Position numbers and translations under genes: made by a program
Notes under the pieces: model-generated
Database searches by the model: none
Told to the model about the DNA's origin: nothing
What the model saw: the letters and a program-made list of their open reading frames with translations, nothing else
NCBI RefSeq assembly: GCF_019219825.1
Contig: NZ_JAHUXH010000002.1
Location: 1-64,000 of the forward strand
Direction: 5' to 3'
Origin: Streptomyces sp. TRM70350
GTDB lineage: Bacteria; Actinomycetota; Actinomycetes; Streptomycetales; Streptomycetaceae
DNA: 64,000 nucleotides
In this document: positions 44,061 through 53,292 of the stretch, piece after piece
Numbering within the stretch: position 1 is the first letter of the stretch
How the letters are laid out: the number at the start of each line of letters is the position of its first letter

Positions 44061-45614
44061 TCACTGGCAGTCCTGACCGCTGTTGATGCAGTCGACCACC
44101 TGGTCCATCAGGTCCTCGTCCATGACGTTGATGAAGTCGTTGTGGTCGGTGATCGGCTTGTGCAGCTCCTCCGGGAAACCGTCCACCGCGAACGGGGTTT
44201 TCACCTGTCCGTTCTCGAAGGTCGGGGCCGGAACGTCGTACACCAGCCGGATCTGCAGCTGCGGGATCGCCTGGAAGCCGTTCGCGCAAGAGCCGTCCGC
44301 CTCGACGAAGTCGACGTGGGCGCGGTGGTTGGCGCTGTCGATGTTCTGGCCGTCCCAGCAGCTCTGGAAGTTGGCCGTGCGGACCACCTTGCTGCCTTCG
44401 GGGCAGATCGGGTACTTGTCCGTCAGCTGCCGGTCCTCGAAGCCGGTGCAGCTCCAGGAGGCGTTGGCGTTCGCGTCGCCGCCGGTGAAGGCGTTGGCGG
44501 CGCCGGTGATGATGCGCAGGAACTTCGGCATCGCGACGACGTCGCCCTGCTTGTTGCCGACGAACTTGATCTCGGCCGTCTCGGGCTTCAGGATCCGGCC
44601 GAGGTTGCCCTCGGCGCCACCGCCCAGCTCGTTCTGGTCGAACTCCTCGGTGCCGTCCTGGAGACGGAGCACCGGCCAGTAGTAGGTGGACTTGTCACGC
44701 TGGTTCTGGCAGCTGGTCTCGGCGTTGTCCAGGTCCTGGTCGCTGGCGAAGGCGTTGTTGCCCTGGTTGCCGACGTAGTCGTGCGTGTGACGCGCGCCGT
44801 TGTCGACGCCCGGGGCGACGATCAGGTTGTCGGTGTTGAAGTTGTTGTTCTCGTTGACACCGCAGAACGTGGTGAAGCTGCCCGTCGAACCGGTGTCCCC
44901 GTTCGCCTTGAGCCCGTTCCCGTTCGCCGGGGGCGTGTTCGGCTGGACGGTGGTGATGTCGACGAAGTCGGCGGCCACCGGGCCGGCGGCACCGTTGCCG
45001 TTGTCCCCGACCTGGCCCTGACCGTTGCCGTTGTCCTGGCCGTTGTCCTGGCCGTTGTCCTGACCCTGATCCTGACCGTTGTCCTGACCGTTGTCCTGAC
45101 CGCCGTCGTTCTGGTCACCGTTGCCGTCGTTGGGCTGCGGCTGCTCGGCCGGCACGCCCTTGCACGACGCGAGCTGCTCCAGTCCTCTCGGAGCGGTGCC
45201 GCCCACACGCTGGATGTTGATGTTGATCCGGTCGATGGCCGCGACGCGCTTGGACTTCAGCGGCCCGAGGATCGCGTTCTGGACGAAGGCCGGGTCGCCC
45301 GCCTGCGCCTGCCGCGTGGAGGCGAGACGGGTGTACGCGTCGGTGATCTGCTTGTCCAGGTTGGCGAGTTCCCTGGCGACGCCGTAGCGCGCCTGCTTCG
45401 GCACCTTCCTGAGTTTCAGGCCGACGTCGGGGCAGGAGATCGTGGCGATCTGGGCCCCTGCTGACCTGGTGTTGTTCGACCAGCGGTTCTCCTCGTGTGC
45501 CGAGGCATAGAAGTTCGCCCAGACCAGCCCGCCCCCACCGAGCGCTAGGGCCGCCGATGCGGCAATGGCCTTGGTGGCCAGCGGCGTACGGCGTTTTCGT
45601 GTATTGCGTCCCAT
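44061..45614 (-). CDS. Secreted DUF1996 protein with a Gln-Asp-Asn repeat linker
   Basis: This 517-residue protein has an N-terminal signal or anchor ([19 protein letters not shown]) and a helical extracytoplasmic region with two Cys ([23 protein letters not shown]). A linker of repeated GQDN units follows at about residues 170-200, then a DUF1996 domain to the end ([67 protein letters not shown]). The DUF1996 fold is found in secreted proteins of actinobacteria and fungi; activity is unknown. ATG 45614 has AGGAG 4 nt upstream. The extracytoplasmic helical part resembles that of the 208-residue protein at 48372. Confidence 0.85.
   Translation of the reverse strand: MGRNTRKRRTPLATKAIAASAALALGGGGLVWANFYASAHEENRWSNNTRSAGAQIATISCPDVGLKLRKVPKQARYGVARELANLDKQITDAYTRLASTRQAQAGDPAFVQNAILGPLKSKRVAAIDRININIQRVGGTAPRGLEQLASCKGVPAEQPQPNDGNGDQNDGGQDNGQDNGQDQGQDNGQDNGQDNGNGQGQVGDNGNGAAGPVAADFVDITTVQPNTPPANGNGLKANGDTGSTGSFTTFCGVNENNNFNTDNLIVAPGVDNGARHTHDYVGNQGNNAFASDQDLDNAETSCQNQRDKSTYYWPVLRLQDGTEEFDQNELGGGAEGNLGRILKPETAEIKFVGNKQGDVVAMPKFLRIITGAANAFTGGDANANASWSCTGFEDRQLTDKYPICPEGSKVVRTANFQSCWDGQNIDSANHRAHVDFVEADGSCANGFQAIPQLQIRLVYDVPAPTFENGQVKTPFAVDGFPEELHKPITDHNDFINVMDEDLMDQVVDCINSGQDCQ
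45003..45120. repeat. 12-bp coding minisatellite in the DUF1996 gene
   Basis: About nine imperfect copies of a 12-bp unit (CCGTTGTCCTGG and variants) code the GQDN repeats. The unit length keeps the frame, so copy number could vary between strains without breaking the protein. Confidence 0.8.
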
Positions 45615-45850
45615 GGAACTCCTCTGACTTCCTTGCGGGGCAGCATCGAGGCGCCCGACAGGAGTGAAGCGGCTCCCTTCCATACGGAGGCCGTCCCACG
45701 GGTGTTCAGCCGTCCCGGAAATTGATGAGAAGTTCGTGAGGGCACTGTGGAACCAACTGCCCCTGTTGTACCGGGAGTTGTCGATCCTCCACGGTGAGTG
45801 AGTGAGCGGGTATCCGTTATGGGCGCCCGTGGTGGCGGGAGCGGGAGCGG

Positions 45851-46870
45851 TCAGGAGGTCGCGCCAGGTTCACCCTCCGCGGCCGCGAGCACCTCAGCCT
45901 CCACCTCCGGAGCGAGTCCCTTCGAGGTCCGGTCCGGCCGCATGGGCGCCGTACCGCCGATGTCCTGGAGCCACCGCCAGGTGTCGGCGACGGTCTCCTC
46001 GACGGGTCGGCAGCGCAGCCCGGTCGCGAGGGCCCGGGACACGTCCGCGCTGTGCAGCGCGTCGTGCAGGTCGCTGCCCGGCGGCACCCACACCGGCAGC
46101 TGGGTCCATGGCTCGATGCCCGCGTCCAGGATCACCCCGGGCTCGGTCCAGCGCAGTTCGGCGGTCCCGCCGACGGCGGCCACGCAGGCGCCGAGCAACT
46201 CGCCCATGGTGGCGTGCCCTTGCGGACTGATCAGGTTGTACGGCCCGCTCAGCTCCCGCTCCACCGCCCCCAGGATCCACTCCGCGAGGTCGCGGACATC
46301 GACGTACTGGAGAGGAAGCTCCCGCGGCCCCGGCGCCAGGACCGGCCCGCCGCGCGCGATACGGCCCAGCCACCAGGGCAGGCGGCCGACGTTCTCGTAC
46401 GGCCCGATGATCAGCCCGGATCGCACCAGCACGGAACGGTCCGCGCCGAAGGCCTCGACGGCGGCCAGCTCGCCGCCCCGCTTGTCGCGGGCGTAGTCGG
46501 TGTGGTCCGCGCCGGCCTCGGCGCCCTCGACCAGGGGCGCGTCCTCGGTGTACCCGGCGGGCGGGGCCCAGGCGTACACGGAGCAGCTCGACACGTACAC
46601 ATACCGCCCGGCGCGGTCCCGCAGCAGCCGTGCCGCGTCCCGCACCGCCCAAGGCGCCGCCGACCAGGTGTCGACGACGGCGTCCCACGCACCGGCCTGC
46701 AGGGGGCGGAGCCCGTCGGGCGCGGTGCGGTCCCCCAGCACCTCCCGCACCCCGGGCGGGGCCGCGTGCGTCCCCCGGTGAAAGACGGTGACGTCCCAGC
46801 CCCGCCCGAGGGCGGCCTCGACGACGGCCCGGCCCGCGAACTCCGTACCACCCAGCATCAGCAGTCTCAT
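45851..46870 (-). CDS. NAD-dependent epimerase/dehydratase (extended SDR) family protein
   Basis: This 339-residue protein has a Rossmann start [20 protein letters not shown], an acidic/basic pocket [19 protein letters not shown] with the catalytic Ser/Tyr region, then [10 protein letters not shown] (Tyr-x-x-x-Lys-like) and [15 protein letters not shown]. It likely modifies a nucleotide sugar or other NAD(P)-dependent substrate. The first Gly motif is the atypical GGTxFxG form also seen in plant RNA-binding relatives of the SDR family. No pathway partner is nearby. Confidence 0.85.
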   Translation of the reverse strand: MRLLMLGGTEFAGRAVVEAALGRGWDVTVFHRGTHAAPPGVREVLGDRTAPDGLRPLQAGAWDAVVDTWSAAPWAVRDAARLLRDRAGRYVYVSSCSVYAWAPPAGYTEDAPLVEGAEAGADHTDYARDKRGGELAAVEAFGADRSVLVRSGLIIGPYENVGRLPWWLGRIARGGPVLAPGPRELPLQYVDVRDLAEWILGAVERELSGPYNLISPQGHATMGELLGACVAAVGGTAELRWTEPGVILDAGIEPWTQLPVWVPPGSDLHDALHSADVSRALATGLRCRPVEETVADTWRWLQDIGGTAPMRPDRTSKGLAPEVEAEVLAAAEGEPGATS

Positions 46871-46960
46871 GGGGGTGACTCTGCCCGGGGGAGGGGCGCG
46901 GGGGGAAGCGGATCTGCCGAGGGCAGATCGTGGCGGCTGCCGGTCGGCCGGGACACGAGC

Positions 46961-46993
46961 AGGGGGCGCCCACCGAGTCGGCGGGCGCCCCCT
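46961..46993 (-). terminator. glnII terminator
   Basis: A perfect 11-bp stem (46961-46971 with 46983-46993) and an 11-nt loop lie 19 nt after the glnII stop codon. Confidence 0.88.
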
Positions 46994-47012
46994 GACGGAG
47001 CCGTGGGACGGA

Positions 47013-48041
47013 TCAGACCTGGCCGGCCTTCTCCAGGGCGGAGCAGCAGGTGTCGACCAGCAGGCGGGTCACCACGTACGGGTCGACGTTGGCGTTCGGA
47101 CGGCGGTCCTCGATGTAGCCCTTGCCGTCCTTCTCGACCTGCCAGGGGATGCGGACCGAGGCGCCGCGGTTGGAGACGCCGTAGGAGAACTTGTCCCACG
47201 GGGCGGTCTCGTGCAGGCCGGTCAGGCGGTCGTCGATGCCCGCGCCGTAGTTCTTGACGTGGTCGAGGGGCTTGGAGCCCTCACCGAGCGACTCGCAGGC
47301 GGTGATGATCGCGTCGTAGGACTCGCGCATCGCCTTGGTCGAGAAGTTGGTGTGCGCACCGGCACCGTTCCAGTCGCCCTTGACCGGCTTGGGGTCGAGG
47401 GTGGCGGAGATGCCGAAGTCCTCGGCGGTGCGGTAGAGCAGCCAGCGGGCCACCCACAGCTGGTCGGAGACCTCCAGCGGGGACAGCGGGCCGACCTGGA
47501 ACTCCCACTGGCCGGGCATGACCTCGGCGTTGATGCCGGAGATGCCCAGGCCCGCCTTCAGGCAGTTCTCCAGGTGGGCCTCGACGATCTCACGGCCGAA
47601 GATCTCGTCGGCGCCGACACCGCAGTAGTAGCCGCCCTGCGGGGCCGGGAAGCCGCCCTCGGGGAAGCCGAGCGGGCGGGAGCCGTCGAAGAAGGTGTAC
47701 TCCTGCTCGATGCCGAAGATCGGCTCCTGCGCGGCGAACTTCTCGGCGACCTCGGTCAGCGCGGCACGCGTGTTGGACGCGTGCGGGGTCATGTCCGTGT
47801 TGAGGACCTCGCACAGCACCAGGACGTCGTCGCCGCCGCGGATCGGGTCCGGGCAGGAGAAGACCGGCTTCAGCACGCAGTCCGAGGCGTGGCCCTCGGC
47901 CTGGTTCGTGGAGGACCCGTCGAAGCCCCAGATCGGAAGCTCGGCGCCCTTGGCGTCGTCGGCCAGGATCTTCGTCTTGGAACGAAGCTTGGCCGTCGGC
48001 TCGGTGCCGTCGATCCAGATGTACTCAGCCTTGAAGGTCAC
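47013..48041 (-). CDS. glnII: Glutamine synthetase type II (eukaryote-like, heat-labile)
   Basis: This 342-residue enzyme is the short GSII form: ILADDAKGAELPIWGFDGSS, FGIEQEYTFFDGSRPLG, GINAEVMPGQWEFQVG, the ATP and glutamate site GAGAHTNFSTKAM and SVRIPW. It makes glutamine from glutamate and ammonia and is not adenylylated. GTG 48041 (MTFKAEYIWIDG) has AAGGA 8 nt upstream; ATG 48050 is less likely. Regularly spaced GlnR-type half-sites lie about 95-135 nt upstream, fitting nitrogen-limitation control. Confidence 0.95.
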   Translation of the reverse strand: MTFKAEYIWIDGTEPTAKLRSKTKILADDAKGAELPIWGFDGSSTNQAEGHASDCVLKPVFSCPDPIRGGDDVLVLCEVLNTDMTPHASNTRAALTEVAEKFAAQEPIFGIEQEYTFFDGSRPLGFPEGGFPAPQGGYYCGVGADEIFGREIVEAHLENCLKAGLGISGINAEVMPGQWEFQVGPLSPLEVSDQLWVARWLLYRTAEDFGISATLDPKPVKGDWNGAGAHTNFSTKAMRESYDAIITACESLGEGSKPLDHVKNYGAGIDDRLTGLHETAPWDKFSYGVSNRGASVRIPWQVEKDGKGYIEDRRPNANVDPYVVTRLLVDTCCSALEKAGQV

Positions 48042-48136
48042 GGGCCACATCCTTCGGGGGTGGGTCTGGGCGCGCTTGCGGGTGCTGCGGCGCTGCGGCA
48101 CCGCTTTCTGCTTGCCCGGCAGCCTGTCAACAGGCG

Positions 48137-48174
48137 ATTTCCCGATCATTGCCCGTTTGTGAACCCCGTGTTAC
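48137..48174 (-). promoter_or_regulatory. Candidate GlnR box upstream of glnII
   Basis: On the minus strand GTAAC, TTCAC, GCAAT and GAAAT follow each other with exactly 6 nt between neighbours (48174 down to 48137). This is the spacing of the GlnR consensus (gTnAC-n6-GaAAC repeated), with imperfect half-sites. Confidence 0.6.
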
Positions 48175-48247
48175 CTGGTGGTGCTGTGGCCCACCTCACG
48201 CTGTGAGGCCGCGGCGCGTGCGCGGCGGTGGTGCGAATGTGCTGGTC

Positions 48248-48278
48248 GCGGACGCGGACGCGGACGCGGACGGACAGG
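48248..48278. repeat. Hexamer tandem repeat
   Basis: About four copies of CGCGGA sit in the gap between glnII and the secreted protein at 48372. No function is suggested. Confidence 0.6.
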
Positions 48279-48332
48279 GCGGTGGGGCGGCTCGTATGCG
48301 ATGGGGTTGGGGGTGAGGGGCGGGAACGTGCC

Positions 48333-48366
48333 GGTCCTGCTGCTCGCGGCCGCGAGCAGCAGGACC
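48333..48366 (-). terminator. Perfect 34-bp palindrome, terminator of the secreted-protein gene
   Basis: Arms of 17 bp (48333-48349 and 48350-48366) meet without a spacer. It begins 5 nt after the stop of the 208-residue gene and is flanked by GAGGGG and CCCCTC, which can lengthen the stem. Confidence 0.8.
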
Positions 48367-48371
48367 CCTCC

Positions 48372-48998
48372 TCACCCCACCTTCTCGATCACGGCTCGGC
48401 GGATCAGGAACTTGCCGGGCTCGCGGACCTGTTCGAAGGCCGCGTTGTTGAGCAGGACACAGCTGCCGGAGACGGAAGTGACCTCCACCGTCGTGGACTT
48501 GTTGTTGTCCAGGTTGGTGACCTTCAGCTTCGTACCCGCCGGGAACTGGTTGCTCGACGCGGCCGGGGCACCGCCCTCGCCGGAGAGGGTGACGGTGGAG
48601 CCGTTGCAGACCTGCTCTCCGGAGGCGACGGCGCCACCGCCGTCGCCCTGACCCGCGTCCTCGCCCTGCCGGCCGGGCTGTGCGGTCTGGGAGCCCTGAG
48701 CCGACTCCCCAACCTCGCACCCGGCCGCTTCCTGCTGACGCTGGATCTGGGCGATGACGGCCTCGCGGTTGGCGATCCGCGCGGCGGACTGTGCGTCCGG
48801 ATCGGCCCGCTGGCCCTCGATGAACCGCTGGTTGTTGCCGAGGGCGGTGGCGAGGCCCTGGCAGACCGTCGAGTCCGCCGCGGACTGCGCGGCGTTCGAT
48901 GTGCTCGCCATGACGAAGGCACCACCGCCCGCCACCGACGCCACGCTGACCAGCAGGGCCAGCTTCTTGTTCGTACTGAGAGTTCTCCTACGCGACAT
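48372..48998 (-). CDS. Secreted protein of unknown function
   Basis: This 208-residue protein has a signal peptide (basic MSRRRTLSTNKK, core ALLVSVASVAGGGAFVMA). A helical region with two Cys (STVCQGLATALGNNQRFIEG to EAAGC) is followed by a Gly/Gln-rich linker and a small beta domain (VCNGSTVTLSGEG, LKVTNLDNNKSTTVEVTSVS, CVLLNNAAFEQV). The helical part recalls the matching region of the DUF1996 protein at 44061. The beta domain suggests a RlpA-like double-psi barrel, but its catalytic residues are not evident. AGGAGG precedes the ATG. Confidence 0.75.
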   Translation of the reverse strand: MSRRRTLSTNKKLALLVSVASVAGGGAFVMASTSNAAQSAADSTVCQGLATALGNNQRFIEGQRADPDAQSAARIANREAVIAQIQRQQEAAGCEVGESAQGSQTAQPGRQGEDAGQGDGGGAVASGEQVCNGSTVTLSGEGGAPAASSNQFPAGTKLKVTNLDNNKSTTVEVTSVSGSCVLLNNAAFEQVREPGKFLIRRAVIEKVG

Positions 48999-49106
48999 GC
49001 GCGCCTCCTGGGAGGTAGGGGAGCGTACGCCGCTATGTACGAGATCCCGAACGAGGTTACTCAGTGGCCACAGGAGTACGTTGAAGTAGCGTGCGTCACA
49101 CCGGAG

Positions 49107-49466
49107 TCAACGGGACAGCGCCTCCCGCACGGCCTCGTCGGTGCGGGCGACGACCGCCGTGCCGTCGTCGGCGGTGATGATGGGCCGCTGGATGAGCCCG
49201 GGGTGCTCGGCGAGGGCGGTCACCCAGCGGTCGCGCGCGGCGGCATCACGCGGCCACTCCTTCAGACCCAGCTCCTTGGCCACGGCCTCCTGGGTGCGTG
49301 TGATGTCCCAGGGCTCCAGGCCCAGACGGTCCAGTACGTCGCGGATCTCGTCCTCGGTCGGTACGTCCTCCAGGTAGCGGCGGACGGTGTAGTCGGCGCC
49401 CTCGGCGTCGAGCAGTTTCACGGCGCTGCGGCACTTGGAGCAGGCGGGGTTGATCCAGATTTCCAT
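49107..49466 (-). CDS. ArsC/Spx family protein (arsenate reductase-like)
   Basis: This 119-residue thioredoxin-fold protein has the redox motif ACSKC at residues 8-12 (MEIWINPACSKCRSAVKLLD) and the ArsC hallmarks YLEDVPTEDEIRDVLDRLG and GLIQRPIIT. The cis-Pro region RPI is intact. It may reduce arsenate or another substrate with mycothiol or thioredoxin, but no ars operon is nearby. The true start is ATG 49466; longer frames upstream are unsupported. Confidence 0.85.
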   Translation of the reverse strand: MEIWINPACSKCRSAVKLLDAEGADYTVRRYLEDVPTEDEIRDVLDRLGLEPWDITRTQEAVAKELGLKEWPRDAAARDRWVTALAEHPGLIQRPIITADDGTAVVARTDEAVREALSR

Positions 49467-49642
49467 GCGGCCACGGTACGCCGAGAAGGCCCTCGAAACC
49501 CGTCTTCCACGTGCGTCACCGCACCCCCGAAAGCCCTTGTGGCCAGGGGCTTTTGTCAGTGGGGGCCAGTAGAATTGAAGCAGTGTTCGAGGGTGTCGCC
49601 GGGGTGTCCGGTCGGCACCCTGACCGCGACAGGAGGATGCCT

Positions 49643-49933
49643 GTGCCCGCTGCCGCACTGAAGCCGAAGCCGTTGCCGACCCAGTTCACCGCGAAGCGCC
49701 CCGTCCTGGAGAAGCGGCCGTTGCCGCCGGGGCGTCCGCGTGAGTGGTACATCTCGCACAACCGCCGGCTCAAGGCGATGCGCCTTGCGATCGCGCTGCT
49801 CGACTCGGGGGTGTACGTGCCGAACCAGGCACGCAACGAGACGATCCGCGACACCGCGGAACTCATCGGCGTCCACCCGCCGTCCGACACGACGTGCCAC
49901 ATGGTGCGGGCGCTGCTGCGCTACACACGGTGA
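49643..49933 (+). CDS. Conserved actinobacterial small protein
   Basis: This 96-residue protein begins with a Lys/Pro-rich stretch, then REWYISHNRRLKAMRLAIAL, LDSGVYVPNQARNETIRDTA and HPPSDTTCHMVRALLRYTR, which is predicted to be helical. GGAGG lies 6 nt before GTG 49643; the ATG at 49637 is too close to it. It is divergent from the ArsC-like gene. I do not know its function. Confidence 0.75.
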   Translation: MPAAALKPKPLPTQFTAKRPVLEKRPLPPGRPREWYISHNRRLKAMRLAIALLDSGVYVPNQARNETIRDTAELIGVHPPSDTTCHMVRALLRYTR

Positions 49934-50385
49934 GCCGAGCGCCGGGCGCCGCCCACTTGCCGAGGGCGCCCGGCGCACTCCTCACCCCGCCTTTTCTGGC
50001 GCCTTCGGGCGCACGGTCGCTCCGTTCGTTCGTTCGTGGTGTGTGGGTGTGCCCGCTCGATTCCGCATGTTCGCTGTGGTGTCTGGCGCGTCCGCTCGTC
50101 GCGCTCGCTGCCCGCGGTGCCTGGTGTGCTGCGATCGCTCGGTTCGTTTGTCGCGGGGCGCCGAGTTCATCTGCTCGCCGTGCTCGCTTGGTCCTGGTGC
50201 GGGCCGCGCTCGTTCACTCCGCTCGTGGCCGCGATCGAGCAGTCGTCCGGCCTGGGACATGAGCAGTGGCGACTCCGCGGCCCCGGGGGCAGCCGCAACG
50301 CCGCAGGGAAAAAGGAGATGCGGCCCCCCACATCCCTGGCGCTACTCTCGGTGCACCGCAAACACACCTCCCAGGGAGGCCCGTC
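49934..50385. other. 452-bp gap without a supported gene
   Basis: The stretch is rich in CGCTCG- and CGTTCG-type repeats. Frames in it lack ribosome sites and normal third-position GC bias. No hairpin of terminator quality or operator was found. Confidence 0.5.
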
Positions 50386-50667
50386 ATGGGCACCATCGTG
50401 ATCTCCGGGACGGTCGTCCTGGTCGTCCTGGGATTCGGAAACCACCTCTACTGGCTCGCCGCCGTCGCCCTGCTCTTCCTCTACGTGCAGTACGGGCGCG
50501 ACGCGTCCTCGACGTCCTCGACCTCGAACCCCTCGTCGCCCGGGCCCGCGCCCACGACCTACCAGGCATACCGCGAGCGCCGTGACCAGCAGGCCAAGTG
50601 GGAGCGCCGCTACCGCCGCGAGCGGCCGCTGGAGGCCCGCCGTCAGGAGCGGGAGCGGAGCACGTAG
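50386..50667 (+). CDS. Small membrane protein
   Basis: This 93-residue protein starts with two hydrophobic segments (TIVISGTVVLVVLGFG and LYWLAAVALLFLYVQYG) and ends in a Ser/Pro linker and a highly charged tail (YRERRDQQAKWERRYRRERP). GGGAGG lies 6 nt before the ATG. Function unknown. Confidence 0.75.
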   Translation: MGTIVISGTVVLVVLGFGNHLYWLAAVALLFLYVQYGRDASSTSSTSNPSSPGPAPTTYQAYRERRDQQAKWERRYRRERPLEARRQERERST

Positions 50668-50702
50668 GACGGAGCAAGCAGGACGGGGCAGGTAGGACAG
50701 GC

Positions 50703-51287
50703 TCAGAGCCCTGGCGCACCCCACACCGGGAACCACCGCCCCAGATCCTGTTCGATCCGCAGATCACCCGCCAGCGCGGCCCTCACCTGAAGTTCCAGCG
50801 CGTTGTCGCGCCGCTGCCCCGCACCGGGCAGCGGCGCGAACGGATAGAAGGTGCCGCGCTTGTAGAGATAGACCAGCGCCAGCGATCGCCCCGAATCGTC
50901 CCGGAAACCGGCCAGCGAGCACAGCAGCTGCGGCCCGAAACCGTTGATCTCCATGGAGCTGTTCACCGCGTGCAGATCGTTGACGAGCAGCGGCAGCTCG
51001 TCGGGGGCGCGGCGGGACACCAGCCAGGAATAGCCGTACGCGTCCCGCTCCAGTTCCACCGGTGGCCCGGTCCGATCGGTGTCCGCGTCCAGCAGCGCCC
51101 GCACCTCCCGGTGCGTCTGGTCGAACGCGGCCCCCTCGACCGTCGCGAAGCACACCGCGCCGTGCCCGGTCGGCGTGAAGGAGGCCGCCGCCTCCAGGGT
51201 CACCGCCGCCGAGGGCAGCGCGAACAGCTGGTCGAGGTCGGGCGCGACCGGCTTCGTACGACCGAGCAGGATGTCCAGCAATCCCAT
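50703..51287 (-). CDS. pspAB: PspA-associated protein PspAB
   Basis: This 194-residue protein begins MGLLDILLGRTKPVAPDLDQ and contains VTLEAAASFTPTGHGAVCFA and HAVNSSMEINGFGPQLLCSL, features of the actinobacterial PspAB family. That family accompanies the membrane-stress protein PspA and the protease HtpX. It starts 2 nt after the htpX stop, with GGAAAGG upstream, so the two are co-translated. A role in envelope-stress control is likely but unproven. Confidence 0.85.
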   Translation of the reverse strand: MGLLDILLGRTKPVAPDLDQLFALPSAAVTLEAAASFTPTGHGAVCFATVEGAAFDQTHREVRALLDADTDRTGPPVELERDAYGYSWLVSRRAPDELPLLVNDLHAVNSSMEINGFGPQLLCSLAGFRDDSGRSLALVYLYKRGTFYPFAPLPGAGQRRDNALELQVRAALAGDLRIEQDLGRWFPVWGAPGL

Positions 51288-51289
51288 GC

Positions 51290-52204
51290 TCACGCCTTTC
51301 CGGGAGGCGCCGCCTCGCCCAACTCGGCGGAGATCCGCCCCAGTTGTTCGAGCCGCTGCTCCAGGCTCGGGTGGGTGGAGAACAGCCGGGCGACATCCGA
51401 GCCACGGCCGAGCGCCGGCGTGAAGTAGAAGGCGTTGAAGGCCTGCGCCGTCCGCAGGTCCTTCGTCGGGATCCGCGCGATGTCCCCGGACACCTTGGTG
51501 AGCGCGGACGCCAGTGCCGAGGGCCGCCCGGTCAGCAGCGCCGCCGCCCGGTCGGCCGCCAGCTCCCGGTACCGGGACAGCGCCCTGATCAGCAGGAAGC
51601 TGATCGCGTAGACGGCGGCGGAGACGCCCATGACCCCCATGAAGATCACGGCGGTGTTCTGGTCGCGCCGCCCGCCGAAGATCTGCGAGTAGAACGCGAA
51701 CCGCACGATCAGCCCCGCGATCACACCCAGGAACGACGCGACCGTGATCACGGCGACGTCCTTGTGCGCCACGTGCGACAGCTCGTGCGCGAGTACGCCC
51801 TCCAGCTCCGCCGGCTGCAGCCGCCGCAGCAGCCCGGTGGTCACGCAGACCACCGCGTGGTCGGCGTTGCGCCCGGTCGCGAACGCGTTCGGCATGTCCA
51901 TGTCGGACACGGCCACCACCGGCTTCGGCATGTCCGCCACCGCGCACAGCCGGTCGATCACGCCGTGCAGCTCCGGATACTCCTCCCGCTCCACGACCCG
52001 CCCACGCATCGCGTAGAGCGCGATCCGGTCGGAGAACCAGTACTGCGCGCCCAGCAGCGCCGCCGCGATCACCACGACCAGCACCCAGGACTTCAGCAGC
52101 GCGATCAACGCGGCGATGAACGCCACGTACAACAATCCGAGCAGAAAGAGCGTGACCGTCATCCGCGCGGTCAGCTTCGGGTCACTCCGGAAGCGGCTGT
52201 GCAT
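51290..52204 (-). CDS. htpX: Membrane zinc metalloprotease HtpX
   Basis: This 304-residue M48B protease has two N-terminal membrane helices, the zinc-binding HELSH at residues 140-144, and the third ligand region SRYRELAADRAAALLTG. Two further membrane helices sit between these (VITVASFLGVIAGLIVRF and VIFMGVMGVSAAVYAISFLL). It degrades damaged membrane proteins. ATG 52204 is supported by a distant AGGA. It is followed by pspAB. Confidence 0.92.
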   Translation of the reverse strand: MHSRFRSDPKLTARMTVTLFLLGLLYVAFIAALIALLKSWVLVVVIAAALLGAQYWFSDRIALYAMRGRVVEREEYPELHGVIDRLCAVADMPKPVVAVSDMDMPNAFATGRNADHAVVCVTTGLLRRLQPAELEGVLAHELSHVAHKDVAVITVASFLGVIAGLIVRFAFYSQIFGGRRDQNTAVIFMGVMGVSAAVYAISFLLIRALSRYRELAADRAAALLTGRPSALASALTKVSGDIARIPTKDLRTAQAFNAFYFTPALGRGSDVARLFSTHPSLEQRLEQLGRISAELGEAAPPGKA

Positions 52205-52302
52205 GGAACACCATCCTGCGTTCAGGCACTCGTCCCACTGCCCAGTGTGCACCCGTCCCGCCCCATGAAGCGGTCGTGATCAGTCCCAGGACCGGCAAAG
52301 GA

Positions 52303-52560
52303 TCAGTAGGGCGCCCGGAAATTGAGGTAGCCGAGCACCAGGATCACCGCGACCACGCACCCCAGCACCACGGCCGTCGATATCCACGACGACCGCCGCG
52401 GCGCCCGCCCTTCCGGTTCCGGCCGGAACGGCACCGGCCCGGGCGGATCGTGCTTCCAGCGCTCGGCGAGCATCCGGGCCCGCGCCGAGGGCTCCTTGTG
52501 CTCGGCGCTGTCCGCCCACTTGAGGTCGAACTCCCGGTCCGCGTCGTCCTGTTCGGGCAT
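52303..52560 (-). CDS. Small C-terminally membrane-anchored protein
   Basis: This 85-residue protein has an acidic N-terminal part (MPEQDDADREFDLKWADSAE), a Pro/Arg-rich middle (WKHDPPGPVPFRPEPEG) and a C-terminal membrane helix (TAVVLGCVVAVILVLGYL). The layout suits a cytoplasmic domain tethered to the membrane. GAGAGG lies 9 nt upstream of the ATG. It lies about 100 nt upstream of htpX on the same strand. Function unknown. Confidence 0.75.
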   Translation of the reverse strand: MPEQDDADREFDLKWADSAEHKEPSARARMLAERWKHDPPGPVPFRPEPEGRAPRRSSWISTAVVLGCVVAVILVLGYLNFRAPY

Positions 52561-52922
52561 CCCCGTTACCTCTCTCGAACAACAGTCTCTGAGTCGATGA
52601 TCCCCCGTGCGCAGGATTCCTGGGAAGCCGAAAGGTTGCCCCCCACGACGGCGCACGTGCGTTCCGCGCCCCTTGGCGTTCAGGATGCCGAATGATCGGT
52701 GGCGGGCTTAGCCTTTTCAGTAGGAGCGGCAACCCGGGATGTGCCCATTGTCGGCGAGATCCCTGTTCACCATCCGGCCGCCCCCGTGCCGCACGTCGCG
52801 GCTGACATGTACGCCTCGTACTCAGGCGGCAACACCGACGACCGCGCCGTACGTCCCTGCTGCGGCCGCGGCCATCCGTCCGGCTCGTGCTCCGCACGAT
52901 GGGATGGAAGGAAGGTTTTTCC

Positions 52923-53192
52923 ATGAAAGCACCACGCGTTCGGCGTCTCTTCGCGATGTCCGCCGTCGGCGTACTGATGGCCGGTGGCGCGGCGATCGGC
53001 ACAGCCGGTACGGCCTCGGCGGCGACCCCGGCCACGCCCACCACCGTGCCCGCGAACTGGGGCGATGACGACTGGTGGGACTACCGGGACCGGGGTCACC
53101 ACGGCCACTTCGGTTACTTCGACTTCTTCGACCGCTTCGACCACCGGTTCCATCCCTTCGGCGCAGGCCCTGTGGTGATCGTGGTGCGCTGA
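52923..53192 (+). CDS. Small secreted protein with an aromatic, His-rich tail
   Basis: This 89-residue protein has a signal peptide (MKAPRVRRLFAMSAVGVLMA, cleavage near ASA at about residue 33). The mature peptide is rich in Trp, Asp, His and Phe (NWGDDDWWDYRDRGHHGHFG, FDFFDRFDHRFHPFG). GGAAGG lies 7 nt before the ATG. The 362 bp upstream (52561-52922) show no other gene. His and Asp density may bind metal; otherwise unknown. Confidence 0.7.
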   Translation: MKAPRVRRLFAMSAVGVLMAGGAAIGTAGTASAATPATPTTVPANWGDDDWWDYRDRGHHGHFGYFDFFDRFDHRFHPFGAGPVVIVVR

Positions 53193-53226
53193 GGCGGCAG
53201 CGACTCCGGCGACCCAAAGCCACGGC

Positions 53227-53266
53227 TGAGGGCCGCCACCCGAAGCACTTCAGGTGGCGGCCCTCA
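53227..53266 (+). terminator. Terminator between the small secreted protein and glnA
   Basis: A perfect 14-bp stem (53227-53240 with 53253-53266) encloses a 12-nt loop that itself can form GAAG/CTTC pairs. It lies between convergent genes and may serve both. Confidence 0.9.
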
Positions 53267-53292
53267 CCGCATGTCAGACGCCGATCACAGGC

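Noticed and set aside
52699..52926. 75-codon plus-strand frame before the small secreted protein
   Set aside because: No ribosome site, atypical codon use and overlap with the next gene's leader.
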